47,691 bases of DNA from Chthoniobacterales bacterium (GCA_013821455.1 JACDGS010000034.1:1-47691); one strand, 5' to 3'; positions 1-10,226 are shown, counted from the stretch's first letter. Notes: generated by a model not told the origin, from the letters alone. Program-made: numbers and translations.

Positions 1-603
<603 letters not shown>

Positions 604-830
604 CATTTACTTTTCTATTAACCCGCCGTGTTGGGTCAAACCAACGCGGCGGCCAATAGAGAGGAATGACTTAAAAACAAAACGAAGCCTAGACTGTTGG
701 AAATAACTTTTACCACGCCGTAGCTTTTTAGCGAAGGCGGGTCCTGTATGTAGACATCAGAGAATCAGTTGTTCTTTGGAGTTGGAAATAAGATCGCTAG
801 AGATCCGACGCCGAAAGGTTCGGCTTCGCA
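604..830 (+). other. 23S-5S internal transcribed spacer with a strong hairpin
   Basis: This 227-base spacer has no tRNA gene that I can see. Bases 623-652 form a nearly perfect hairpin: a 12-bp stem (ccgccgtgttgg against ccaacgcggcgg, one G-U pair) with a small loop and no following T-run. It therefore looks more like a processing stem of the rRNA precursor than a terminator. The remainder shows nothing recognisable. Confidence 0.7.
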
Positions 831-947
831 CTCTGGTGATCCTAGCGCAGTGGCCCCACCCGTTCCCATTCCGAACACGGAAGTGAAACGCTGCAGCCCC
901 GATGGTAGTGCATCTATAGGTTGTGCGAGAGTAGGACGTTGCCAGAA
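831..947 (+). rRNA. rrf: 5S ribosomal RNA
   Basis: The core 'cccgttcccattccgaacacgg' region (about 859-880) and 'gatggtagtgcat' are diagnostic of bacterial 5S rRNA. The ends pair as helix I: tctggtgat at 832-840 pairs with gttgccaga near 938-946. Length is about 117 bases, normal for 5S. It follows the 23S gene in the usual 16S-23S-5S order and is followed by an intrinsic terminator. Confidence 0.95.
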
Positions 948-952
948 CTTAC

Positions 953-994
953 GCCCGACATCTTGGAAACAAGGTGCCGGGCTTTTTCTTTTTG
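953..994 (+). terminator. Intrinsic terminator of the rRNA operon
   Basis: A stem of about 12 bp with one mismatch (gcccgacatctt against aaggtgccgggc) around a short ggaaac loop is followed directly by a T-rich tract ending near 994. It lies a few bases after the 5S gene and closes the rRNA operon. Confidence 0.88.
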
Positions 995-1006
995 AGCCCT
1001 CGTAAG

Positions 1007-1219
1007 TCAGTCGAGCAACTCATATCGATAGTTATCCTTCACACCGTTCCAAAAGGCGCCTGCCGAATCTGCCACCAGCAACGCGTCGAAGGCAAATTGC
1101 GGCACCGCAAAGTAGCGATAAGTATCTCCTTCGCGAAACTCAAGAACCAGCGTTCGCCTCTCCGAATCATACGTCGCCCCTGCGATCGCTGACGAATCAA
1201 GAACGACCCGTTTTCTCAT
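1007..1219 (-). CDS. KTSC domain protein
   Basis: This 70-residue protein matches the small KTSC family. It opens with VVLDSSAIAGATYDSE, has the central LEFREGDTYRYFAVP and ends with the FWNGVKDNYRYE segment in place of the family's 'F..IR..Y'. The eponymous Lys-Thr-Ser-Cys signature varies in the family and is only partly recognisable (SS-A) here. KTSC domains occur alone or fused to nucleases and RNA-associated proteins, and their function is not settled. The minus-strand gene converges on the rRNA terminator and is divergent from the ferritin gene. An AGGA-like ribosome site precedes the ATG. Confidence 0.8.
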   Translation of the reverse strand: MRKRVVLDSSAIAGATYDSERRTLVLEFREGDTYRYFAVPQFAFDALLVADSAGAFWNGVKDNYRYELLD

Positions 1220-1292
1220 GTCCTAGAAGAAGAAGATTTGAGACTCGACCACGATTGCCGTAAGCAGGTAACATCCGCCGAAAGGAATACCA

Positions 1293-1805
1293 ATGCTCAC
1301 CCAACAAAAAGTAATCGACGCCATCAACGAGCAGATAGGCTACGAATTCAGCGCCTCCATGCAGTATTACGCGATCGCGGCCCATTTCGCCGCTGAAGCC
1401 CTGCCGCAACTTTCCCGCCACTTCTTTCGGCAGGCCGAAGAAGAGAAAGACCACGCCCTGCGCTTCCTCAAATACGTCCTCGATGCCGGCGGCAGCGTAG
1501 CCATACCCGCGATCGCCGCCCCGCAAGCCAACTTCGCCAACGCCGAGGCAGCCATCCAGTTATCCTACGATCAGGAAGTCCACGTCACCCAGCAGATCAA
1601 TGGTCTGGTCGAGTTAGCGCGCTCCGAGAACGATTATATCACGAGCAACTTCCTGCAGTGGTTCCTCACCGAACAGCTCGAAGAAGTATCCTCGATGGAT
1701 AACCTGCTCAAGATAGTTCGACGCGCCGGCGAGAACCTCTGGCAAGCCGACGAATACCTCGCGCGTGTCGGCGCGACGACAATGCCCGAAGGTAAGAGTG
1801 CCTAA
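1293..1805 (+). CDS. ftnA: Ferritin, FtnA-type non-haem iron store
   Basis: A 170-residue four-helix-bundle ferritin that would assemble as a cytoplasmic 24-mer, oxidise Fe(II) and store it as mineral. The ferroxidase residues are in place: Glu18 (GYEFSAS), Glu51 and His54 (EEEKDHA), Glu95 (DQEV), Gln128 and Glu131 (TEQLEE). This pattern follows bacterial FtnA rather than bacterioferritin, and no haem-ligand methionine is evident. A good GAAAGGA ribosome site lies about 8 bases before the ATG. The stop codon lies in a GCCTAACA sequence, one base from the iterated word of this genome. It lies just upstream of mutS on the same strand and may be read with it. The symbol is by family resemblance. 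Confidence 0.88.
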   Translation: MLTQQKVIDAINEQIGYEFSASMQYYAIAAHFAAEALPQLSRHFFRQAEEEKDHALRFLKYVLDAGGSVAIPAIAAPQANFANAEAAIQLSYDQEVHVTQQINGLVELARSENDYITSNFLQWFLTEQLEEVSSMDNLLKIVRRAGENLWQADEYLARVGATTMPEGKSA

Positions 1806-1892
1806 CAAGTATAGCTCTGCTGCGCGCGCCGGAGTAACTCCCAGAAGGGCGGACCGGTGTTGGCGCAGCGCGTCCTGGGATGCTTTCAAGAA

Positions 1893-4406
1893 ATGCGCGA
1901 CGCGTTAACTCCGATGATGCAGCAATATCAGCGGCTGCGCGCGAGCGTGCCGGCTGACACCCTGCTTCTTTTCCGGTTAGGGGACTTCTACGAACTCTTT
2001 TTCGAAGACGCGAAAGAAGCTTCCGCGCTCATCAACCTCGCGCTCACCAAGCGGAACGACGTTCCGATGTGCGGCATGCCTTACCATGCCGCGCAGGGTT
2101 ACATTGCCAAACTGATCAAAGCCGGCCGCCGTGTCGCCATCTGCGATCAGACGAGCGAGCCGCAACCCGGCAAGATCGTTACTCGCGACATCACCCAGAT
2201 CATCAGCGCCGGCACGGTCAGCGACTTGGATCTTCTGGAAGCCAAACGCGCGAACTATCTCGGCGCGGTCTTCGCGGACGACGGAGTTTTCGGCCTCGCC
2301 TACGCCGACCTGACCACGGGTGAATTCCGCCTCATGCAACTAGAAAAAGAAGCGTCTGTTTTCGACGAACTCGCGCGCGTGGCCCCATCGGAACTGCTGG
2401 TGAGCGATAAGCAGGAGGCGCAATTCCGGGAGGTTCCTGGCGTGCTCGCTTACGATCATTACGCTTTTCTTCCCGAGAACGCGCGCTTCACCCTTTGCGA
2501 GCATTTCAAAGTGAAGTCGCTCGACGGCTTTGGCTGCAGTGATCTCCCGCAAGCGATCGGCGCGGCGGGCGCGATCATCCATTATTTAAAACATCAACTC
2601 CGGCGCAAGATCGATCATCTAGCCTCTCTTCGGTCTGAAGCGCCTAACGAGCACGTCGTCCTCGACGCGGCTACGCAGGCGAATCTTGAGCTCGTCAGCT
2701 CGCGCGGCGCGCGCGACACCAGCCTGCTGGCCGCTCTCGACCGCACCATCACGCCGATGGGCGGTCGCCTGTTGCGCAACTGGATTCTCCAGCCCATTCG
2801 CGATCTGCCGGAGCTGGAAAAACGCCAGCAATTCATCGCCGATCTACTCCAGGAATCCGATCTCCTCTCCTCACTGCGCACCGCTCTGCAATCGATTCGC
2901 GACTTGGAGCGCGCAGGTGGCCGCCTCGGCCAGGCGTCGGGAAATGCGCGCGATCTCGTCGCGCTCAAAATCTCGTTAGGCCAGATTCCTCAACTGAAAC
3001 GCGAGCTACAAACACTGCTTGCTCGCGTCAATTTTGGCGCCAATCAGCCTAACGGAAAGTCGACCGCGGAGACTCTCGCCCAACAACTTCAGCGCGAGCT
3101 GCGCGAAATGCCGGCGCTGGCCGCAAAATTAAATGGCGCTCTCGCGGACGATCCTCCACTCGCGCTCAAGGAAGGCGGGATTTTCCGCGACGGTTTCGAC
3201 GCGCAGTTGGACGAGTTTCGCCAGGCCTCGGGCGACGGTAAAACCTGGATCACCGAGCTGCAGGAACGGGAAATCGCCAGCACGGGCATCAAATCCTTGA
3301 AGGTCCGGTTCAATTCGGTCTTCGGATATTTCATCGAGGTTACGAAATCGAATCTGGCCAGCGTACCGGAGCGTTACACCCGCAAACAGACCACCGTCGG
3401 TGGCGAGCGTTTCATCACGCCGGAGCTGAAGGAAATGGAGGCCAAAATCCTCGGCGCCGATGAGCGCGCGCGTCATCTCGAGTACCAGCTCTTCCAAACC
3501 CTCCGTGAAGAAACGTTAGGCGAACTTGCCCCCATCCAGCAGACCGCGAGCGCGATCGCCACGCTCGACGTCCTTTGCTCGTTAGGCGAAACGGCGCGAC
3601 TCTTCCACTACTGCCGTCCTCAACTGAACGATTCCCTGCGCCTCTGCCTGAAAGACGCGCGCCATCCCGTTCTCGATCAAAATCTCGCCGAGGAAAAATT
3701 CGTGCCTAACGACACCGACCTCGACGGCGAAAAGTTGCGTCTCGCCATCATTACCGGTCCGAACATGGCCGGAAAATCCACTTACATTCGGCAAGTCGCG
3801 CTCATCACCTTGATGGCCCAGATCGGCAGCTTCGTCCCCGCGGCCAGCGCCGAGATCGGTTTGGTCGATCGTCTCTTTACTCGCGTCGGCGCGAACGACG
3901 ATCTCTCGCGCGGCCAATCCACCTTCATGGTCGAGATGAACGAGACCGCCAACATCGTCAACAACGCGACCGCGCGCAGCCTCGTCATCCTCGACGAAAT
4001 CGGCCGCGGCACCTCGACCTTCGACGGCCTCTCCATTGCCTGGAGCGTCGCGGAATTTCTGCACGACAAAATAAAAGCGCGCACGCTTTTCGCGACGCAT
4101 TATCACGAGTTGACCAAGCTCGCCGAGCAGCGAAACGGCGTGGCGAATTTTAACGTCGCCGTGCGCGAATGGAACGAACAGATCATCTTCTTGCGCAAAA
4201 TTGTTCCCGGCGGCGCTGATAAAAGTTACGGCATCCAGGTGGCGCGTCTCGCCGGGTTACCGCGGGAAATTCTCGACCGCGCGAAGGATATTCTATTGCA
4301 TTTGGAGAACCCATACGGCGCCGCCAAAAAAGCCGGCGCGACGAAAACGCGGCGTTCTCGCGAGAGGCCCCATCCGCCCCAGAAGCCTCAACTTGAACTC
4401 CTTTAA
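1893..4406 (+). CDS. mutS: DNA mismatch repair protein MutS
   Basis: MutS binds mismatched DNA and uses ATP to license repair through MutL. From the chosen ATG the protein has 837 residues, normal for MutS1. The mismatch-wedge motif is Phe32-Tyr33-Glu34 (GDFYELF), the Walker A GPNMAGKST is near residues 622-630, and the signature/Walker B run (LVILDEIGRGTSTFDG) follows, with the THYHEL motif after it. A GTG at 1857 would add 12 residues. I prefer 1893 because family members begin close to the ALTPMMQQY segment, which then starts at residue 4. Neither start has a strong ribosome site. Six exact copies of the iterated CGTTAGGC word lie inside the gene, mostly read as Ser/Thr-Leu-Gly or Pro-Asn. 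Confidence 0.97.
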   Translation: MRDALTPMMQQYQRLRASVPADTLLLFRLGDFYELFFEDAKEASALINLALTKRNDVPMCGMPYHAAQGYIAKLIKAGRRVAICDQTSEPQPGKIVTRDITQIISAGTVSDLDLLEAKRANYLGAVFADDGVFGLAYADLTTGEFRLMQLEKEASVFDELARVAPSELLVSDKQEAQFREVPGVLAYDHYAFLPENARFTLCEHFKVKSLDGFGCSDLPQAIGAAGAIIHYLKHQLRRKIDHLASLRSEAPNEHVVLDAATQANLELVSSRGARDTSLLAALDRTITPMGGRLLRNWILQPIRDLPELEKRQQFIADLLQESDLLSSLRTALQSIRDLERAGGRLGQASGNARDLVALKISLGQIPQLKRELQTLLARVNFGANQPNGKSTAETLAQQLQRELREMPALAAKLNGALADDPPLALKEGGIFRDGFDAQLDEFRQASGDGKTWITELQEREIASTGIKSLKVRFNSVFGYFIEVTKSNLASVPERYTRKQTTVGGERFITPELKEMEAKILGADERARHLEYQLFQTLREETLGELAPIQQTASAIATLDVLCSLGETARLFHYCRPQLNDSLRLCLKDARHPVLDQNLAEEKFVPNDTDLDGEKLRLAIITGPNMAGKSTYIRQVALITLMAQIGSFVPAASAEIGLVDRLFTRVGANDDLSRGQSTFMVEMNETANIVNNATARSLVILDEIGRGTSTFDGLSIAWSVAEFLHDKIKARTLFATHYHELTKLAEQRNGVANFNVAVREWNEQIIFLRKIVPGGADKSYGIQVARLAGLPREILDRAKDILLHLENPYGAAKKAGATKTRRSRERPHPPQKPQLELL

Positions 4407-4484
4407 CCAAACTCCCGCGCGGACGCGAAATTATTTCAATGACTCTCTCGCTCGGGGCGGGTAATTTCCTCCCCTCTTACACGC

Positions 4485-5900
4485 ATGGCTGTTCGAACCG
4501 AAAGAGATCTCAGCGACCTGCTCCGCGGCTACTGGTTAAAGGCCGTCGCCGCGATCGAATTGCGTAATTTTGGCTATGCCATCGAGCTGCTCGAGAATCT
4601 GCTCAAACAGGAGCCGGAGTTTTTAACCGGCCGCCAGATGCTGCGCCGTGCCGAAGTGACGCGCGCGAAGAGCGAAAAGAAAAGTTTCTTCAACATGTCG
4701 TCTTCGCCGCTCGCTGTGATGAAAGCGCAGCGCGAACTAAAGAAAGATCCGCGCAAGGCGATCGAGTTACTCGAAAAAATCCTGGAGACCGAGCCCTACA
4801 ACCAGCAGGCCAACATGCTCCTCAAAGAAGCCGCGGTAAACGCGGAGTATCCCGAGATCGCAATCTTCGCCTTGGAGACGCTGCTCGAAAACGATCCCAA
4901 GGACGTGAAAGTGATGCACGAATTAGGCCGCCTCTATCATCGCTACGAGCAGAGCGACAGGGCTGTCGAAGTTTACGGCCGCATCACAGAAATCAATCCC
5001 GCCGATCTCGAAGCGCTAAAGTTAGGCAAAGACGCGTCCGCGCGGGCTTCGATGAAAAAGGGAGGTTGGACCGAAGCGGAAAGCTACCGCGATTTGATTA
5101 AGGACAAAGAGATCGCCATCTCGCTCGAGCAACAAGGCCGCATGCAGTTAACCGGCGAATCGCTTGAACAACAAATCACCGAGACCTTCGCGCGCCACGA
5201 AGCCGAGCCGCAGAATATCGATTTCGCGAAGCGGCTCGGTTCGCTGCACGATCAAAAGGAAGATTTAGACGGCGCGATCGCCTGGTATCAATACGCGGTT
5301 GACCTGACCGAGCGGAGCGATCCCGGCCTTATTCGCAAAGTAAGCGACCTGCAAATGCGCCAACTCGAACAACGGATTCGCGAAGGTGAAGAAGCGGTCG
5401 CCACGCCGGGCAAGAACGGTGAAGGCTACGCGGAGAAGATGGCCGCGTTGGAGGAAGCGAAAAAGCAACGGGCGCAAATCCTGATCGAGGACGCGAGGAA
5501 GCGGCTCGACCGCAATCCGACCGACTTACAACTCCGTTACGAGCTGGGCGAGCACTTGACGAGTGCTGGCCTCTACCGCGACGCGCTGCCGGAATTGCAA
5601 CGCGCCCGCCAGAATCCGAATGCGCGGCTCCGAGCGATGAATTTGTTAGGCCGCTGCTATCGCGAACTCGGCATGCTCGATCTTGCCGCGAAACAACTCG
5701 ACGATGCCGCGAAAGAAATGATCACGATGGACGCGGTGAAAAAGGAAATCGTTTACAACCTCGGATTGGTTTACGAGCAGATGAGCGATGAAGCGAAATA
5801 TATCGACGCGATGAAACAGATATACGAAGTCGATTACGGCTATAGGGACGTCGCTGAGCGCGTAGAAAAATCCTACAGCCGGGCCGCAGCCGGTAGTTAG
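4485..5900 (+). CDS. Tetratricopeptide-repeat protein
   Basis: A 471-residue protein made largely of degenerate TPR helix pairs (for example the segments around AIELLENLLKQEPEF, AIELLEKILETEPYN and AVEVYGRITEINPADLEA, and again LQLRYELGEHLTSAGLYRDA near the C terminus). The middle (about residues 195-330) is charged and helical, including a Lys/Glu-rich stretch likely to be coiled coil. No signal peptide or membrane segment is evident, so it is probably a cytoplasmic scaffold. Its partner cannot be inferred. It sits 78 bases after mutS and before ftsY on the same strand. Confidence 0.85.
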   Translation: MAVRTERDLSDLLRGYWLKAVAAIELRNFGYAIELLENLLKQEPEFLTGRQMLRRAEVTRAKSEKKSFFNMSSSPLAVMKAQRELKKDPRKAIELLEKILETEPYNQQANMLLKEAAVNAEYPEIAIFALETLLENDPKDVKVMHELGRLYHRYEQSDRAVEVYGRITEINPADLEALKLGKDASARASMKKGGWTEAESYRDLIKDKEIAISLEQQGRMQLTGESLEQQITETFARHEAEPQNIDFAKRLGSLHDQKEDLDGAIAWYQYAVDLTERSDPGLIRKVSDLQMRQLEQRIREGEEAVATPGKNGEGYAEKMAALEEAKKQRAQILIEDARKRLDRNPTDLQLRYELGEHLTSAGLYRDALPELQRARQNPNARLRAMNLLGRCYRELGMLDLAAKQLDDAAKEMITMDAVKKEIVYNLGLVYEQMSDEAKYIDAMKQIYEVDYGYRDVAERVEKSYSRAAAGS

Positions 5901-5975
5901 AGATTCGCTCCTGCTCGATTCCCGATGTCGCGCGATTGACAACACGCGGAGGAGCACGGGAAACCCGAACGCGAA

Positions 5976-6098
5976 TGTCATCCCGATCCGCCGTAGGACG
6001 GAGAGGGACCCCGCACCTGCAATCCTCGCGTTCCTTCTCCAGAGAACTCTGATTCCATCGAGAGGTCCCTCTCCGTGCTCCGCCGGATCGGGATGACA
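5976..6098. repeat. Palindromic intergenic element, 'tcatcccga' family, copy 1
   Basis: The element begins tgtcatcccgatccgccg and ends with the matching inverted cggatcgggatgaca, with an inner inverted pair gagagggacc / aggtccctctcc. The whole can fold into one long hairpin. It lies in the 342-base gap between the TPR gene and ftsY, which otherwise holds nothing I recognise. Five related copies occur in the window (10227, 20836, 26201, 40778, 46540). No coding capacity; probably a REP/MITE-like element. Confidence 0.8.
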
Positions 6099-6242
6099 AT
6101 GCGAGTCGCCCGCATAACCCTGCCGTCGCTGACCAGATTCTACATCTAATCCGAAGACGAGACTCGCCCCTCCCGGTTGCCACCCCCCGCCGCTCCGGCT
6201 TACCTTCCGCGCTCCTCGCAGATCGGATTGTTCTCGTTAGGC

Positions 6243-7091
6243 ATGAATTTCTTCAAGTCGCTCGTCCAAAAATTTACCGGTCGGCCCGTCGATTGGGATG
6301 AGCTGGAAGAAATGCTCATCCGCAGCGACCTGGGCGTGCCGATGAGTCTGCGCATCGTTACCGCGCTGCAGGAGCGTGCCGTGAGCCACAAGATCACCGC
6401 CCAAGACGTCGTCGAAGTCGCGCGCGAAGAAATATTGCGCGTCCTCCCGATTCAACCTGCTCCTATCCGGCCACTTCCCGCGAAACCAAAAGCGATTCTC
6501 ATCGTAGGCGTTAACGGCACGGGCAAGACGACCTCGACCGCCAAGCTCGCCGCTTATTTTCAGCGCCATCGCCACAGTGTTTTGCTCGCGGCGGCGGATA
6601 CTTTCCGCGCGGCTGCGATCGAGCAATTGGCAGTGTGGGCCGAGCGACTGAAGATCGAAATGATTCGCGGCCAATACAACGCCGATCCCGCTGCGCTTTG
6701 CTACGAAGCCTACCAGTCCGCCGAGCGCCGCGGCATCGAGTTCCTCCTTTGCGACACCGCCGGTCGGTTACACACAAAAACAAATTTAATGGGCGAGCTG
6801 GAGAAAATTAAGCGTTCGTTAGGCAAACACGATCCTGCCGCACCGCAGGAGCGACTCCTGGTGGTCGACGCCACGACCGGCAGCAATGCTCTGGCGCAGG
6901 CCCGCGAGTTCCATGCCGCCGTCGATCTCACCGGACTCATTGTGACCAAGCTAGATGGGAGTGGAAAGGGCGGCGTTGTTATCGCCATCCAGCATGAGCT
7001 CGGCATCCCGACCCGCTTCGTCGGCACGGGCGAAAAACTGGAAGATCTGGCTCCGTTCGATAGCCGCGCCTTTGTCGAACAAATGCTCTAA
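6243..7091 (+). CDS. ftsY: Signal recognition particle receptor FtsY
   Basis: FtsY is the SRP receptor GTPase that docks ribosome-nascent-chain complexes at the inner membrane. The 282-residue form has the N domain and the G domain only and lacks the long acidic A domain of enterobacterial FtsY. G1 is GVNGTGKT (89-96), followed by AADTFRAAAIEQL, the DTAGR G3 motif, TKLDGSGKGG, and the GTGEKLEDLAPF C-terminal motif. The ATG at 6243 immediately follows a CGTTAGGC copy (6235-6242). An in-frame upstream extension is proline-rich and unlike FtsY, so I exclude it. Confidence 0.95.
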   Translation: MNFFKSLVQKFTGRPVDWDELEEMLIRSDLGVPMSLRIVTALQERAVSHKITAQDVVEVAREEILRVLPIQPAPIRPLPAKPKAILIVGVNGTGKTTSTAKLAAYFQRHRHSVLLAAADTFRAAAIEQLAVWAERLKIEMIRGQYNADPAALCYEAYQSAERRGIEFLLCDTAGRLHTKTNLMGELEKIKRSLGKHDPAAPQERLLVVDATTGSNALAQAREFHAAVDLTGLIVTKLDGSGKGGVVIAIQHELGIPTRFVGTGEKLEDLAPFDSRAFVEQML

Positions 7092-7311
7092 AGAGCGGTT
7101 GGTCAGCTCCTATACTCGTTAGGCTAGACCTTGGCCCTGCGCGTTTGGGACGCCCGCCGATCTTAGTCACAGGAAATCATAATTGACGATTGCTCAAAAT
7201 CCGCTCATAGGCAGAACACGTGGGAACGATCCGCGCTTTCCTGGCTACCCGTAAAGTCATCAACCAAAGGAAAGCGACGAAGTATCTCTGGCGACTCGGG
7301 GAGAACTCATT

Positions 7312-8070
7312 GTGAACGCTCTCCCCGTGGCCGCGATTTCATTCGCCTGCGTCTTCGGCGCCGCCCTCCTCGGCTTCCTCCTGCGCAGCGCGATCCCGGA
7401 GGAACACCTCAGCGACCAGACCAAGGACGTAGTGAAGCTCTCGATGGGCTTGGTCGCGACTATGACCGCGCTTATTCTGGGCCTGCTCGTCGCCTCCGCG
7501 AAAGACGCCTACGACGCCAAAAAAGCGGAGACGCTGCAGATGGCCGCTCGGATCGCTTACCTTGACCGCGGTTTGGCTAACTACGGGCCTGAAACGGCGG
7601 GCTCGCGCGCACTCCTCCGCGAGATCGTTGAACGGATGATTGCGAAGCTATGGCCAGATTCGGACTCCGCGATAGACCTGCGGGACGATCTGAGCGGCTT
7701 CCGCGGCGCGCAGCTTTATGACTCCATCCAAAAGTTATCGCCGGCGAACGATCTCCAGCGCTCTCTCAAATCCCAAGCTCTGACCGCGACCGGCGACCTC
7801 GGCCAAATGCGCTGGCTGCTGGCCGAGCAGGGCGGCAGCTCCATCTCCACTTCCCTGCTCATCATCGTTGTCTCGTGGTTGGCTATTCTCTTTCTTAGCT
7901 TCGCCCTCTTTGCGCCGCCTAACGCTACAGTTATCGCCGCTCTCATGATCGCCTCGTTGTCCGTCTCCGGCGGAATTCTACTCATCCTTGAGTTAGACCG
8001 TCCCTTTGATGGCTTTATCAAAATCTCTAGCGAACCTATGCGCCATACTCTGACTTATCTTGCTCACTAA
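7312..8070 (+). CDS. DUF4239 (bestrophin-like) membrane protein
   Basis: A 252-residue membrane protein with a GTG start. Hydrophobic segments lie near residues 5-27, 45-64, 184-205 and 208-228, with a soluble, mostly helical middle of about 110 residues. The second segment, LSMGLVATMTALILGLLVASAKDAYD, and the overall two-plus-two topology match DUF4239, a family described as bestrophin-like but without an established role. It is preceded by a 220-base gap containing one CGTTAGGC copy in a TATACTCGTTAGGCT context (7111). Confidence 0.78.
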   Translation: MNALPVAAISFACVFGAALLGFLLRSAIPEEHLSDQTKDVVKLSMGLVATMTALILGLLVASAKDAYDAKKAETLQMAARIAYLDRGLANYGPETAGSRALLREIVERMIAKLWPDSDSAIDLRDDLSGFRGAQLYDSIQKLSPANDLQRSLKSQALTATGDLGQMRWLLAEQGGSSISTSLLIIVVSWLAILFLSFALFAPPNATVIAALMIASLSVSGGILLILELDRPFDGFIKISSEPMRHTLTYLAH

Positions 8071-8175
8071 GAGCCGGCTCACTGAACTATACTCGTTAGG
8101 CTGCTCACTGTGCGCTCCGACAGGTTAGCATGCTTCCTTGCCGTCCGTCGGCTTCGGCTTTCCTGGTTTTCTTCC

Positions 8176-8568
8176 TTATGTGGCAATGGAGTGCCAAAGT
8201 TCCCAGAGATTGCCTTCGGGATCGGCAAAGTAAGCCGTTCTTCGCCCCCACGACTGGCTTATTGGCGGTTTGATGAAGATAACCCCCTTGTCCGTTAATG
8301 CCTTATAGGTCTCATCGACATCCTTGACCCCTGCACACAAGAGCATCGTATGACTAACCTCGCGTTGCAGCGCCAACGCTTCCTCACTTACCATTTGCGC
8401 AGCGGCAGATATATCCAGTAGGACGAAATCCTGATCCTCCAACCGGAGGCCATCAGAATGAGTATCGCTGAACGTGACCGGAAGCCCGAGAGTGTCCCGA
8501 TAAAACGCCATACACTTTGCCCGATCCCGCACAAACAGCACGACCGCATCAACCCTGCGAATTAACAT
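8176..8568 (-). CDS. VOC-family (glyoxalase/bleomycin-resistance fold) protein
   Basis: A 130-residue protein with the paired beta-alpha-beta-beta-beta modules of the vicinal oxygen chelate superfamily. The first module begins with VDAVVLFVRDRAKCMAFYRDTLGLPV and the second ends with the typical AYFADPEGNLWEL, whose Glu is the usual metal ligand. Members range from lyases and dioxygenases to drug-binding proteins, so the substrate cannot be named. It converges on the DUF4239 gene. Confidence 0.85.
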   Translation of the reverse strand: MLIRRVDAVVLFVRDRAKCMAFYRDTLGLPVTFSDTHSDGLRLEDQDFVLLDISAAAQMVSEEALALQREVSHTMLLCAGVKDVDETYKALTDKGVIFIKPPISQSWGRRTAYFADPEGNLWELWHSIAT

Positions 8569-8950
8569 CTGTCATCCTTCCATGTCGCCAAAGCTTCAGC
8601 CACATCATTTTTCGAATCGTTAGGTTAAGTAATGAAAAGCATGGGAGAATATGAGTGCTGAATCCTCTCCGACGTGTGACTTCCTGGCCATAAAGCGATG
8701 CCGGCTTGGAAGGTCTATTACCTGGCAGAGCAGGATGTGCATAGCCTAACCCTTCGCATTCCTTCTCTTCCCTTACGCCTCCCGACATTACTCGGGGTTC
8801 CAACACTAATCACGCTCGCTACATCGGGTTAGCCCAACCTTTCTCTTGACCTGCCGCCGGGCCGGCCTAGCGTGCCCGCAAGCTCGTCTGGAACCGGGTG
8901 GCGCTCGATAAGGTGTCGAGCGCAACAGGGAAATAAGGAGGTTCTGATAT
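8569..8950. other. 382-base non-coding gap with a strong Shine-Dalgarno site
   Basis: No convincing gene was found here. Two degenerate copies of the iterated word occur (CGTTAGGT near 8628 and GCCTAACC near 8744). At its right end an AAGGAGG at 8935-8941 sits 9 bases before the ATG at 8951, one of the best ribosome sites in the window, which fixes the start of the next gene. The gap must hold promoters for one or both divergent genes, but I could not place them with confidence. Confidence 0.55.
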
Positions 8951-10162
8951 ATGAGAGCGTTTCATTGTGTCGCAGTAGCGGGTTTACTCGGGCTAATCTT
9001 AGGTGGCCCAGTGCGGGCGCAGGATGGCACTTGCGCGGGAATTGATCTGGGGCAGGAGGCAAATCTTCACGGATTCATCCCCTTCCCGCCCGATAACGCC
9101 TGGAATACCGACATCTCGGCCTTGCCGGTCGATCCCAACTCGGCTAACTATATCTCGTTCATCGGCGCAACCTCGCCGCTGCATCCTGACTTCGGCTCCG
9201 GCCTCTATGCTGGGAGTTCCATCGGCATTCCCTACCAGGTCGTGGACTCCACTCAGCCAAAAGTCCCGATTAAGATTGTCCTTTATAAGAATGAGTCTGA
9301 TCCGGGGCCAATGCCTATCCCGGCCAATGCACTCATCGAAGGTTATCCTAAACCAACCGGCGATCGCCATGTCCTGGTCTTGGATAAGGATGGCTGTTGG
9401 CTCTACGAGTTATACCACTCCTTTCTCAAACATGGCTTATGGCAGGCTGATTCCACCGCTATCTGGGATATGACTATCAACGAACAACGCCCTTACACCT
9501 GGACTTCGGCCGACGCGGCCGGGCTGGCTATTTTCCCGGGGCTGGTGCGTTACGATGAAGTCGCGGCGGGTGCAATCAATCACGCCATCCGTATCACGGT
9601 CCCGGTGACACGCGAAGCCTTTACTTTGCCGGCCACGCATTGGGCGTCATCAAATACGGATCCGAATGCGCCACCCATGGGTCTGCGCCTGCGCTTAAAG
9701 TCCAGCGTCAACCTGACCGGGTTTCCACCTAACGACCAGGTCATCCTCACCGCGCTTCAGAAATACGGCGCGATCATTGCCGATAACGGAAGCGCGATGT
9801 TCATCAGTGGAGCGCCGAACGATAGCTGGAATAACGATGAGTTGGCACTTATCGAGTCACTAAAAGGATCGGACTTCGAAGTAGTAATGTCAGGGCCCAT
9901 CTATACACCGACCAATGTGCCGACTGGCCCGAAGCCGACTCTCTCCAGCCTGGTCGCTAACCCTTCCTCGATCAGCGCCGGCCAATCCTCCACTCTCACT
10001 TGGAATGTCGCGAACACCATCTATACCATCGTCTCACCGGAGATAGGGCCGGTCCGCGGCACGAGTGCGATCGTAAAGCCGGCGATAACGACGACCTATA
10101 AGGTTTACGCGACTAATCAATACGGCCGCACGACTAAGTCAGTGACAGTAACTGTGCAATAA
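8951..10162 (+). CDS. Secreted protein of unknown function with a C-terminal Ig-like domain
   Basis: 403 residues with a clear signal peptide (MRAFHCVAVAGLLGLILGGPVRAQ, cleavage after about residue 24). The mature part (about 25-320) is a conserved domain that I recognise from soil bacteria but cannot assign to a reaction; landmarks are FPPDNAWNTDI, AAGLAIFPGLVRYDEVAAG and INHAIRITVP. The last about 75 residues (PTLSSLVANPSSISAGQSSTLTW onward) form a bacterial immunoglobulin-like domain, common in exported surface or carbohydrate-active proteins. The AAGGAGG site supports the start. It opens the accessory block. Confidence 0.82.
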   Translation: MRAFHCVAVAGLLGLILGGPVRAQDGTCAGIDLGQEANLHGFIPFPPDNAWNTDISALPVDPNSANYISFIGATSPLHPDFGSGLYAGSSIGIPYQVVDSTQPKVPIKIVLYKNESDPGPMPIPANALIEGYPKPTGDRHVLVLDKDGCWLYELYHSFLKHGLWQADSTAIWDMTINEQRPYTWTSADAAGLAIFPGLVRYDEVAAGAINHAIRITVPVTREAFTLPATHWASSNTDPNAPPMGLRLRLKSSVNLTGFPPNDQVILTALQKYGAIIADNGSAMFISGAPNDSWNNDELALIESLKGSDFEVVMSGPIYTPTNVPTGPKPTLSSLVANPSSISAGQSSTLTWNVANTIYTIVSPEIGPVRGTSAIVKPAITTTYKVYATNQYGRTTKSVTVTVQ

Positions 10163-10226
10163 CTCTCTGATCAAACTGCGTTTGGAAGTCGATGAAGGAA
10201 GCCATCCCATCAAAACCCTCGAGCGT

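Noticed and set aside
8569-8950. A minus-strand frame of about 85 codons in the gap before the secreted protein gene
   Set aside because: No ribosome site, no recognisable family and low-complexity composition.
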